From assembly GCA_045600865.1 (NCBI GenBank), contig JAZRYS010000261.1:7150-71149 (forward strand): 64,000 nt of DNA, written 5' to 3'. Below the pieces are notes generated by a model, which saw only the letters and a list, made by a program, of their open reading frames with translations, made no database searches and had not been told where the DNA came from. The position numbers and the translations under genes were made by a program. Of this stretch, positions 35,367 through 42,538 are shown piece after piece (the first letter of the stretch is position 1; each line of letters opens with the position of its first letter). The stretch is from Aphodosoma sp045600865. GTDB taxonomy: Bacteria; Bacteroidota; Bacteroidia; Bacteroidales; Paludibacteraceae.

Positions 35367-35411
35367 TAAAAAAAAATCGCCCAAATATTTTAGCATGTGA
35401 AAAATTCTTGC

Positions 35412-35420
35412 TAAATTTGC
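35412..35420 (+). promoter_or_regulatory. Promoter -7 element of the Big_2 lipoprotein gene
   Basis: TAAATTTGC matches TAnnTTTGC about 40 nt upstream of the start; the -33 region is weak. Confidence 0.55.
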
Positions 35421-35459
35421 AGCGGGAAAATAATAACAAAACAAAAACAATAATTTATT

Positions 35460-36197
35460 ATGAAAAAAACTATCATTCTTTGCCTTAGCATTCTTTTGAT
35501 TGCTCTCACAGGCTGTAAGAAGGACAAGAACTCATGGGGAAACTTGAAAGAGGGTGCTATCACCATTAATGTTGGCGAGACAAAACAGTTGACATTTGAA
35601 CACGATGGCAACCAGCATCCGCAGTGGGTTTCAGACAACGAAACAGTTGCAACAGTAGATGCCAATGGCGTAGTGACAGGTGTCAGAGTCGGATCTGCTC
35701 TTGTGTCGGTAAACGGTCTGTCTTGCACGGTAACTGTCGTTGACGATTACATGAATATCGTTGAGCCTTGCCAGAATTGGCAGAAAGACTACACAGAGGT
35801 CAATGATTACATGATTCAGAAGTATGGAAACATAGCCATACCTGAATTGACAAACGACACCGTTTACATTCCTAATGCAGATTCAACAAAATGGGATACG
35901 GTCGCTTACGTATCTCATGCAAAATTTGCATACGAGGCTTCAATCGAAGGACAGTTCGTTGACGAGTATGAATATACATTTGTGTTCGACACTGCAGAAG
36001 CTGTTGCATATCTGACAATGTCAACTATGAAGGTAAATGCCGCACATACCAGCGAAATCACAAAATATCTGAACAACAGATACGTTGAAGTAAGCACTGG
36101 TTATTTCACTGGCAAAAACGAATGGAACCTCACATCCCATATCTATGACAAGAATCCTTTGATTGTGTTCAGTGCTTCTAAAATAACAGACAAATAA
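35460..36197 (+). CDS. Lipoprotein with one bacterial Ig-like (Big_2) domain
   Basis: The 245-residue protein has lipobox ALTGC (Cys about 20). A Big_2 domain (about 33-95) shows INVGETKQLTF, VSDNETVATVDANGVVTGV and the usual closing strand. The remaining ~150 residues are beta-rich and unrecognised. It is probably a surface or periplasmic lipoprotein of unknown function. It is monocistronic and followed by a strong terminator. Confidence 0.85.
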   Translation: MKKTIILCLSILLIALTGCKKDKNSWGNLKEGAITINVGETKQLTFEHDGNQHPQWVSDNETVATVDANGVVTGVRVGSALVSVNGLSCTVTVVDDYMNIVEPCQNWQKDYTEVNDYMIQKYGNIAIPELTNDTVYIPNADSTKWDTVAYVSHAKFAYEASIEGQFVDEYEYTFVFDTAEAVAYLTMSTMKVNAAHTSEITKYLNNRYVEVSTGYFTGKNEWNLTSHIYDKNPLIVFSASKITDK

Positions 36198-36220
36198 ACG
36201 TTCTGTTTAGAAATTAATAA

Positions 36221-36266
36221 GACGAAAAATGGTGCAAGATTCTTATTCTTGTACCATTTTTTCGTC
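36221..36266 (+). terminator. Terminator of the Big_2 lipoprotein gene
   Basis: A long stem (GACGAAAAATGGTGCAAGA with TCTTGTACCATTTTTTCGTC, one mismatch) has a 7-nt loop. Its arms contain poly-T on both strands. Confidence 0.8.
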
Positions 36267-36451
36267 TTGACAACATTACCATTTGATTATCACTGAAGCA
36301 TCGTCCATTCGTATACCATTCACCGTCCTACCAAGATTTTCATTTCTCCCATGCGTTCTCATCTGAATGGAAAAAATGGGATGATAATGAAAAAACAGAG
36401 GCAGCTGCTGCAACGGCAGGGATGGCGCATTCACTAAATCAAGACAAAGAT
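36267..36451. other. Gap between convergent terminators, nothing recognised
   Basis: About 185 nt lie between the plus-strand terminator at 36221-36266 and the minus-strand terminator at 36452-36493. A 62-codon minus frame crosses it but has no promoter, ribosome site or family resemblance that I can name. Confidence 0.6.
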
Positions 36452-36493
36452 AAAAACGGCGCAAGATTAATTAGAAAATCTTGCGCCATTTTT
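36452..36493 (-). terminator. Terminator of rpmB-rpmG-DUF4295
   Basis: The 17-bp stem AAAAACGGCGCAAGATT with its near-complement gives a T run on the minus strand. The arm GGCGCAAGAT is nearly the same as GGTGCAAGAT in the neighbouring plus-strand terminator. Confidence 0.8.
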
Positions 36494-36514
36494 CAATGTA
36501 TAACTACTACTGAA

Positions 36515-36667
36515 TCACTTCTTGAAATAGTCTTTTACTGCCTCATTGAGAACCATCTCCTCAGCGAAGATATATGCACCAGTCTTAGGAGACTTAACCA
36601 TCTTGATTACCTTAGAAAAGCCACGTCCTTCACCTTTCTGGAGCGTAGCGACCGTTTTCTTTGCCAT
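36515..36667 (-). CDS. DUF4295 small protein
   Basis: The frame encodes 50 residues starting MAKKTVATLQKGEGRGFSKV and ending AVKDYFKK. It is the small basic protein found directly after rpmG across Bacteroidetes and is presumed ribosome-associated from that constant linkage. It lies 15 nt downstream of rpmG on the same transcript. The function is not established to my knowledge. Confidence 0.92.
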   Translation of the reverse strand: MAKKTVATLQKGEGRGFSKVIKMVKSPKTGAYIFAEEMVLNEAVKDYFKK

Positions 36668-36682
36668 TTCTTAATCTCCTGA

Positions 36683-36871
36683 TTATTTAATCTCTCTGTG
36701 CACCGTAACACGGCGGAGGATTGGATTATACTTCTTCAACTCCAAACGACCTGGAGTGTTTTTTCTGTTCTTTGTCGTGATATAACGGGAAGTCCCTGGC
36801 ATACCACTATCCTTATGCTCGGTGCACTCAAGGATTACCTGAACGCGGGCTTCTTTGTTTTTCTTTGCCAT
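36683..36871 (-). CDS. rpmG: 50S ribosomal protein L33
   Basis: This 62-residue bL33 has RVQVILECTEHKDSGMPGTSRY and ends with RRVTVHREIK. Only one Cys is present in the usual zinc-ribbon region, so it looks like the zinc-free (C-minus) form. It sits between rpmB (18 nt) and the DUF4295 gene. Confidence 0.97.
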   Translation of the reverse strand: MAKKNKEARVQVILECTEHKDSGMPGTSRYITTKNRKNTPGRLELKKYNPILRRVTVHREIK

Positions 36872-36889
36872 AGTCTGTTCCTCCTGATT

Positions 36890-37156
36890 TTACATTATAT
36901 CCAACACTTTTATTTCATTCCAGTTGCAATAACCTTTTGCAACAGCTTGCTTAAGGGCTGCATCAAGACCAAGTTTATTTATGGTCCTCAACCCGGCAGC
37001 GGAGATGTTCAACCTAATCCAGCAATCCTGCTCTACATAATAGAACTTCTTGTGGAACAAGTTAACATCGAAAGAGCGCTTGGTTCTACGCTTCGAGTGC
37101 GAAACGTTGTTGCCAATCATTGCCCTCTTTCCTGTAATCTGACAAATCTTTGACAT
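36890..37156 (-). CDS. rpmB: 50S ribosomal protein L28
   Basis: The 88-residue bL28 starts MSKICQITGKRAMIGNNVSHS and has the SKRRTKR motif. It is the first gene of the rpmB-rpmG-DUF4295 transcript, with a consensus promoter about 80 nt upstream. Confidence 0.97.
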   Translation of the reverse strand: MSKICQITGKRAMIGNNVSHSKRRTKRSFDVNLFHKKFYYVEQDCWIRLNISAAGLRTINKLGLDAALKQAVAKGYCNWNEIKVLDIM

Positions 37157-37460
37157 TTGATTTATTCCTTTAATTGTTTAATTATTATCACTCTAAGTAC
37201 TTTTCTCCTGAGTGGCACACTCATTCGAAAAAGCGGGTGCAAAGGTACGAACTTTTATTCAACTGAGCAAATATTTTCACTGTTTTTTTGCAAAACATGC
37301 TCATTTTTTATTCATCACAGTGCAGGCACCTCCGAATAAGCTATATTTCAACATCTTAGCAACCGATAGAACATCATCATCAGCAATTCGCATCACAATT
37401 ACCCGACGATATCCTGTTTTTGGAGAAGCAATTGGTGCTACGACTTGAAAATTGCATTAC
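37157..37460. other. Intergenic region holding the rpmB promoter
   Basis: Apart from the promoter at 37239-37271, this stretch holds only a minus-strand open frame of about 51 codons (37301-37456) with no start-site signal and no recognised product. No hairpin terminator is visible after the Wzc-like gene, so that operon may read into rpmB. Confidence 0.6.
37239..37271 (-). promoter_or_regulatory. rpmB operon promoter
   Basis: On the minus strand TTTG (37268-37271) and TACCTTTGC (37239-37247) are 20 nt apart. Confidence 0.75.
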
Positions 37461-40130
37461 TTATTTTTTATCCTTATCGTCTTCACCATCCTCACTGGTA
37501 TAATACTTCGACTTGTCATGGTCGTTATAGTAATGAGATGCGTAACTTCCGCCTGTGTAGCCGTAGCCATAGCCATAGCCGCCACCATAGCCATAGCCAT
37601 AACGCTGTCCGTAATAGCCATAGCCATAACGGCCAAGTTTACCAAGCAAGCCTTTCTTTCTACGGTCAAGAACAGGAATGTCATTGAGAACGACATAAAG
37701 ATTCTCAATCTTGTCCATGGCAAGCTGCACCATGAAGTTCTTGAAGAAGTTCTTGTTTGTCTTCTGGGCACGCGTTACAATCAAATTGACATCTGCCTGA
37801 CGCATTATCTCAACGGCATCTGCAACAAGACCCACAGGTGAGGTATCGATAATTATATAGTCGTATCTTGATTTCATCTCTTCAAGAAGGGCATTCATCT
37901 TGTCAGAACGTATGAGTTCGGCAGCATTCATAGGAACAACACCTACAGGCATGAAGTCAAAGCCAAACTGATCATCACCCTTTACGATGACATCGTCCAA
38001 TTCTGCGTCACCAATGAGGTAATGGACAATACCTTTAGCCGAGCCATAGCCAGACTTACGCGAAGCATTAGGGTTACGCAAGTCCATATCCATGAGCAGA
38101 ACCTTGTCTGAAACCATCGAGAAGACACCTGCAAGGTTCATTGAGAAATGAGACTTGCCATCACCTGATTCTGAAGAGGTCACTGTAATAAGAATATCCT
38201 TCTTCTTTTGAGAAAGCACCTCAATACGCTGACGAAGAATACGGTATTTCTCGGTAAATACAGATTTCTTGTTCTTGGTTACTACGACACGTTCCTTGCT
38301 GTTTGTATGCAGGACAGCGCCAATGAGTGGAGCATCCGTAAGCTTAAGCAAATCATCCTCTGTATGAATTTTTGTCTCGAACAAGAATTTCAGAATCACA
38401 TAACCCGCAGGAATGAGAATACCCAGCAAAAGACAGATGAGGAATTTCATCATTTTGTCTCTTGTATTCACTGGATACAAAGTAGTGCGGGCATCCTGCA
38501 AGATTTTATTGTCAGGAACATTCGAAGCCTTGCGAATCTGAGCCTCACTCTTTTTCTGAAGCAGGAATGTGTAATAGTTATCATTAATCTTGTACCTACG
38601 CTCATAATTGACCATTTCAAACTCCTTCTCTGGGAGGTTCTTGATTTCTGCAGTCACAATGCCATATTCACGTTCGAACTCCTTACGTTCCATTTCATGA
38701 ACCCTGCGGACATTCTTGAGCACCTCAAGCATAGTCTGACGAATATCATCCATGCGTTTTGTATAACGCCCATACTGAGGGTTCTTTTCTCCAAGGTCCG
38801 AACGACGTTGCTGAAGCTCGTTGAATTGTGACACGAGTTCAAGCAAAGTAGGGTCAGCCACACCAATAGAAGATGGAGCCACAAGTTTTTCGTCCATCAC
38901 AGATTGAGTCAGATATTTTGACAAAGCATCAAAATAAGCCTCCTTAAGAGCCATTTCGCTGCGTTTGTTGTCCAACTCATTGAGTTTCGATACTACCTGT
39001 GAAGAGTAAGAAGATATATCAACCAGATTGTTAACTGCCCTATACTGACGCAACTGAGCCTCGGAATAATTCAGAGAATCAGAAAGCATAAATAGCTGCT
39101 CGTTGATGAAATCTATGGTACGGTTAGCCTCCTCGTTCTTTTCCTCAAGGTTGGCAGCAAGGAATTCCTTGCAAAGCATGTTCAAGAAATCCTGATCTCG
39201 TTGCGTATCACTACTTGTAAGCGTCATCGATACAACAGTTGATGGATCCTTTGTAGAACCAAGATAGGCGACTTCCAATCTGCCGGCAAACTCGTCTTCA
39301 AGAGAACGTTCTGTCCTGAAGGTGAAGTAGAAATCCTCCTGCTCTGGCATCATGTAAAGTTTCTGCACAGTCAACGAGAACAGCACACAAGATATGTCGC
39401 CGCCATAATTAGCTTTGATAGGATGGAAAGTGTCTGCAAACTTCTCATGGTTCTTGTCGCCTGCACTTTCTATAGATATTTCAAATGAATTGGCATCAAT
39501 CGGGTGAAATTTATAGACAAAACTATAAGCATCTGGTGAGAGTTCGTCAACCAGGATACATATAGGCTCACGTCCGTAAAGACTATACGTCTTGAAATGT
39601 CCACGCTGGAAATAGTTTATTCCGAAAGGCAGTTTCTTGATAGTTCGGTTGATAAGTTTATAAGAGCCGAGAACCAGCAACTGGTTATTGGCATTTGTAT
39701 AGTCCATACCGCCCATGAAGCCCTGCATGAAGTTTATGCCTGAAGACTTCTCGCTCTCCTGAATGATAATTTTAGATTCTGTCGTATATTCAGGCATCCA
39801 GCTTCTTGTCACGACATATCCCACGCACATAGCCACTACCACACCTATTACGAAAAGATACCAATAGCCAAGGAAACGCATTGTCCATTCCTTGATATCT
39901 ATTTGCGAGCCATCCTCTTTCTTCTTAGGCATCATAGGATTGTTTCCACCAGTGTAGTATCCCCCGCCACCGGTATAATATCCACCTCCGCCAGTGTAGT
40001 ATCCTCCACTGCCAGTATAGTATCTACTGCCATTAGTGTAATATCGGTCACTTCCGTTTGTATATGAGCCTTCACCGTTAGTGTACGACCCATCAGAATA
40101 ATAACGAGACTTGTCCTTCTTGTCAGCCAT
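37461..40130 (-). CDS. Wzc-like polysaccharide co-polymerase / bacterial tyrosine kinase with Tyr/Gly-rich tails
   Basis: The 889-residue inner-membrane protein has a Wzz domain between two membrane segments (about 88-108 and 580-600), a long periplasmic coiled-coil part, and a cytoplasmic BY-kinase domain with Walker A SSESGDGKSHF, A' motif VLLMDMDLRNP and Walker B YIIIDTSP. The C-terminal ~60 residues are a dense tyrosine cluster of GYGYGY type, the autophosphorylation tail. Unusually the first ~62 residues are also Tyr/Gly-rich, with repeats such as YYTGGGG and YTNGS. Cycles of phosphorylation control export of capsule or exopolysaccharide with the two Wza-like lipoproteins upstream. No glycosyltransferases are linked. 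Confidence 0.92.
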   Translation of the reverse strand: MADKKDKSRYYSDGSYTNGEGSYTNGSDRYYTNGSRYYTGSGGYYTGGGGYYTGGGGYYTGGNNPMMPKKKEDGSQIDIKEWTMRFLGYWYLFVIGVVVAMCVGYVVTRSWMPEYTTESKIIIQESEKSSGINFMQGFMGGMDYTNANNQLLVLGSYKLINRTIKKLPFGINYFQRGHFKTYSLYGREPICILVDELSPDAYSFVYKFHPIDANSFEISIESAGDKNHEKFADTFHPIKANYGGDISCVLFSLTVQKLYMMPEQEDFYFTFRTERSLEDEFAGRLEVAYLGSTKDPSTVVSMTLTSSDTQRDQDFLNMLCKEFLAANLEEKNEEANRTIDFINEQLFMLSDSLNYSEAQLRQYRAVNNLVDISSYSSQVVSKLNELDNKRSEMALKEAYFDALSKYLTQSVMDEKLVAPSSIGVADPTLLELVSQFNELQQRRSDLGEKNPQYGRYTKRMDDIRQTMLEVLKNVRRVHEMERKEFEREYGIVTAEIKNLPEKEFEMVNYERRYKINDNYYTFLLQKKSEAQIRKASNVPDNKILQDARTTLYPVNTRDKMMKFLICLLLGILIPAGYVILKFLFETKIHTEDDLLKLTDAPLIGAVLHTNSKERVVVTKNKKSVFTEKYRILRQRIEVLSQKKKDILITVTSSESGDGKSHFSMNLAGVFSMVSDKVLLMDMDLRNPNASRKSGYGSAKGIVHYLIGDAELDDVIVKGDDQFGFDFMPVGVVPMNAAELIRSDKMNALLEEMKSRYDYIIIDTSPVGLVADAVEIMRQADVNLIVTRAQKTNKNFFKNFMVQLAMDKIENLYVVLNDIPVLDRRKKGLLGKLGRYGYGYYGQRYGYGYGGGYGYGYGYTGGSYASHYYNDHDKSKYYTSEDGEDDKDKK

Positions 40131-40157
40131 ATTATATAATGTCTATTTCAAATATTG

Positions 40158-40904
40158 TTATTTAAAGATATTCCAGACAGAGACAAAGAGGCTCAGTGTT
40201 GAGCTCACCATGCCTATGAATGCAGCATACGACGAGACACCCCAGAACCTGCGTTTCGAGACATCCAGATAAATCACGTCGTTAGGGTATATGTAGTAAT
40301 ACTCAGAATCGATAATAGACTTTGTACGAATATCGAACTCTTTTATTTCGGTTTTTCCATTGACGCGGCGAAGGATTTTCACCTTCGAGAAATCAGCTGT
40401 TTCGTTGATGCCTCCGCAAAGTGCAAGAGCCTGATATATAGTCATACGCTCCTTGTATATAGGGAAGTATCCACGCCCAGCATCACCGATAACGCAGAAA
40501 GTACCTGTAGTAAGAGCCAGTTTTACGAAAGCATCAGGCACATATTCCTTCATGAGAGTATCCATCACTGCCTCAGCCTCGTTAAGAGTCAGGCCAGCAA
40601 CTGGAACCTTTGCAAGGAACGGTATATCAACTGTTCCGTCCTCATAAATACGGTATGAGTAAGACTGGTAACTGACATTGGTGTTTGAATTAGAGAAAAG
40701 TGCAACTGTCTCAAGGTTTGAAGATACGACACGCACTACAATCTCGTCGTTAGCCTGAAGCTTATATTGCTGATACACGCCTTTCTCGTAGTCTGGCAAA
40801 GCGTCGCGTTCCTGAATGAGACCTACACGTTTGATTGGGTAGCAAGACGAAAGCACCATTGCAGCCACCACATAGACAAATATTTTGGACAATTTTGTTT
40901 TCAT
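40158..40904 (-). CDS. Polysaccharide export lipoprotein, Wza/SLBB type (second copy)
   Basis: The 248-residue protein has lipobox VLSSC (Cys about 21), a Poly_export domain (YKLQANDEIVVRVVSS, then GTVDIPFLAKVPVAGLTLNEAE) and one SLBB domain (GTFCVIGDAGRGYFPI, then TIYQALALCGGI). It ends in a hydrophobic segment (about 222-245), so it may also span the outer membrane as Wza does. It is paralogous to the upstream neighbour: both carry FDIRT[KR]SIIDSE[YF]YYI. The stop codon of that neighbour overlaps this start by 1 nt. Confidence 0.9.
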   Translation of the reverse strand: MKTKLSKIFVYVVAAMVLSSCYPIKRVGLIQERDALPDYEKGVYQQYKLQANDEIVVRVVSSNLETVALFSNSNTNVSYQSYSYRIYEDGTVDIPFLAKVPVAGLTLNEAEAVMDTLMKEYVPDAFVKLALTTGTFCVIGDAGRGYFPIYKERMTIYQALALCGGINETADFSKVKILRRVNGKTEIKEFDIRTKSIIDSEYYYIYPNDVIYLDVSKRRFWGVSSYAAFIGMVSSTLSLFVSVWNIFK

Positions 40905-41731
40905 TACTGCTTAGTTGCTTCGATTATGGAATTAACAATAGAATATATGAACAATCCGAATGATATAGTAGTCATCGTGATTGATATTACAGAAGTCACA
41001 TGGTCAGCACCCATGACCTTTTCGTCGGTAAACGGAACATATATTACGTCATTTGGCTGTATGTAATAGAACTCAGAGTCTATTATCGAGCGTGTACGGA
41101 TATCGAAAGTCTTTACCACGGTACCTTTCGAAGTCTGGCGGATAATCTGTATTTTACTGCGATTTGCATACATATCAAGGTCACCACTCATTGCAAGAGC
41201 TTCGAAAATAGTCATTTTCTCACGTGTAATCGTGTATTTGCCAGAGCCCGCCTCACCAATGATAGAAAATGAACGGTTGGCCAGTCGGACATCGACTGAA
41301 TATCCTGTCAACATCTCCTTCAGAGCATCCTCAAGCAGCAATTTGACATCACGAAGAGTAAGGTCAACGACTTTTATCTTGCCAACGTATGGATACTCAA
41401 TGCAGTCGTCTTCGTCAACGAGATACATGTAAAGACGGGAGGTTGAATTGTCAGAATTGAGGTAATTGCCATACATTCCTCCACCGTAATTGTTAGAAAA
41501 ACCGTTGAACATCTCCGAAGCCTCCGGATCTATCGAAGAAACCTTGACATACAAATAGTCACCTCGCTGAAGCTTGTAATCCTCAAACTTTAATGTATCT
41601 GAATACTCAGGTAACTTATCGCTTACTTGTAAATAGTTGACTTTCTTGGAAAGAACGCACGACGACAGCAATGCCGACACACATGTCACCATTGCGAGCG
41701 TACGCAACCATTTCAATTTTCCTCCAGGCAT
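40904..41731 (-). CDS. Polysaccharide export lipoprotein, Wza/SLBB type (first copy)
   Basis: The 275-residue protein has lipobox LLSSC (Cys about 25), a Poly_export domain (YKLQRGDYLYVKVSS, then YPYVGKIKVVDLTL) and SLBB domain (FSIIGEAGSGKYTI, then MTIFEALAMSGDLDMY), and a C-terminal hydrophobic helix. It carries an insertion with NNYGGGMYGNY-like sequence (about 75-95) absent from the second copy. Two tandem paralogues suggest a hetero-oligomeric export pore. It heads the wza-wza-wzc unit. Confidence 0.9.
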   Translation of the reverse strand: MPGGKLKWLRTLAMVTCVSALLSSCVLSKKVNYLQVSDKLPEYSDTLKFEDYKLQRGDYLYVKVSSIDPEASEMFNGFSNNYGGGMYGNYLNSDNSTSRLYMYLVDEDDCIEYPYVGKIKVVDLTLRDVKLLLEDALKEMLTGYSVDVRLANRSFSIIGEAGSGKYTITREKMTIFEALAMSGDLDMYANRSKIQIIRQTSKGTVVKTFDIRTRSIIDSEFYYIQPNDVIYVPFTDEKVMGADHVTSVISITMTTISFGLFIYSIVNSIIEATKQ

Positions 41732-41753
41732 AACAAATCAAATATATCAAAGT

Positions 41754-41762
41754 GCAAAGGTA
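41754..41762 (-). promoter_or_regulatory. Promoter -7 element of the wza-wza-wzc unit
   Basis: TACCTTTGC on the minus strand lies about 22 nt before the ATG at 41731, so the transcript has a very short leader. Confidence 0.6.
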
Positions 41763-41898
41763 ATCATTTTTCTTCACACGACACATAGTAAACGATTTAA
41801 AGACTCCTAAAATAAACATCATTTAACATATATATTAAAAATACCTAACCACTTGCATTTTTCTTTCAAAATATGACGTCTATATGGCGAAAAGTGGC

Positions 41899-41979
41899 TA
41901 CCTTTGCAGTGTTTTTCATGGTATTAGATTTAAGGTTAATAATGAGGTTGGGTCGTCGGGACGACAACCCAACTTTTTT
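41899..41979 (+). ncRNA. Candidate small RNA or tRNA-Gln leader: promoter plus intrinsic terminator
   Basis: A -7 element TACCTTTGC (41899-41907) is followed about 40 nt later by a GC-rich hairpin (41947-41973; GTTGGG/CCCAAC plus TCGT/ACGA with a 2-nt bulge) and six T. The product would be about 65-70 nt with no open frame of note. It could be an independent small RNA, or a leader whose terminator attenuates tRNA-Gln 22 nt further on. Confidence 0.4.
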
Positions 41980-42000
41980 CTTGAAGAAATCATGAAACAT

Positions 42001-42071
42001 TGTGATATGGTGTAATGGTAGCACTACAGTTTTTGGTTCTGTCTGTCGAGGTTCGAATCCCCGTATCACAA
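42001..42071 (+). tRNA. tRNA-Gln (anticodon TTG)
   Basis: The 71-nt cloverleaf has acceptor TGTGATA/TATCACA (the U1-A72 pair typical of tRNA-Gln), anticodon loop TTTTGGT (anticodon TTG), T loop TTCGAAT and discriminator A. The last pair of the anticodon stem is a T-T mismatch. No CCA is encoded. Confidence 0.92.
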
Positions 42072-42075
42072 CCGC

Positions 42076-42110
42076 AAAAGTTGGCATTCACTCAATGAAT
42101 GCCAACTTTT
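42076..42110 (+). terminator. tRNA-Gln terminator
   Basis: A 15-bp stem (AAAAGTTGGCATTCA and its complement) with loop CTCAA is followed by a long T run. Confidence 0.85.
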
Positions 42111-42217
42111 TTTTTAATTTTCAGCGCAGCAGAAGTTAATTTTGTTAACAGATGTCATTTTCAACTAACTAAACTGGTAAGTTTACTTTTGCGTCGCTGT
42201 CGATACGAAATTCCATG

Positions 42218-42267
42218 TCCCATCCATGTCCCATCCACCTCCCATCATCGTCCCATTTTTTGTGGGA
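42218..42267. repeat. 11-nt-period array (copy 2): four TCCCAT hexamers then inverted GTGGGA
   Basis: TCCCAT starts at 42218, 42229, 42240 and 42251, and the inverted hexamer (GTGGGA, one change from ATGGGA) at 42262, all 11 nt apart. The layout is the same as copy 1. Downstream sequence aligns to copy 1 without gaps for at least 41 nt and again around TTTTACATATTTTAATAAAA (42370-42389). It lies about 270 nt upstream of the BspA-like gene. Confidence 0.75.
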
Positions 42268-42481
42268 CTTTCGTGAGTGCATTTTAGGTATATCTGTGTC
42301 ATCGCTGCAGTGCCATTTATGTGATGTCGTCTCTCGGGTTTTGTTCTGCAGCAATTTTTCTGGCGATTGTTTTACATATTTTAATAAAATTCGAAAACAG
42401 ATTATCAATAAACTTGTCTTGGTGGTGGAAATAGCATAAAACCACGTCTTGCCCTGTCTCAAAAAAATTATCAATCTTCCA

Positions 42482-42512
42482 TTGCCATTTCAAAAATTAT
42501 TCTTAACTTTGC
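42482..42512 (+). promoter_or_regulatory. Promoter of the BspA-like/folA/dxr operon
   Basis: TTG (42482-42484) and TAACTTTGC (42504-42512) are 19 nt apart, about 27 nt before the ATG. Confidence 0.75.
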
Positions 42513-42538
42513 ACCCCAAATAAACACTATAAGACAAA

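Noticed and set aside
37301..37456. 51-codon minus frame after the Wzc-like gene
   Set aside because: Looks protein-like in places but lacks a start signal and any recognised homologue.
42169..42474. 101-codon minus frame over array copy 2
   Set aside because: Its Trp/Asp/Gly-rich middle is the translation of the hexamer repeats; no start signals.
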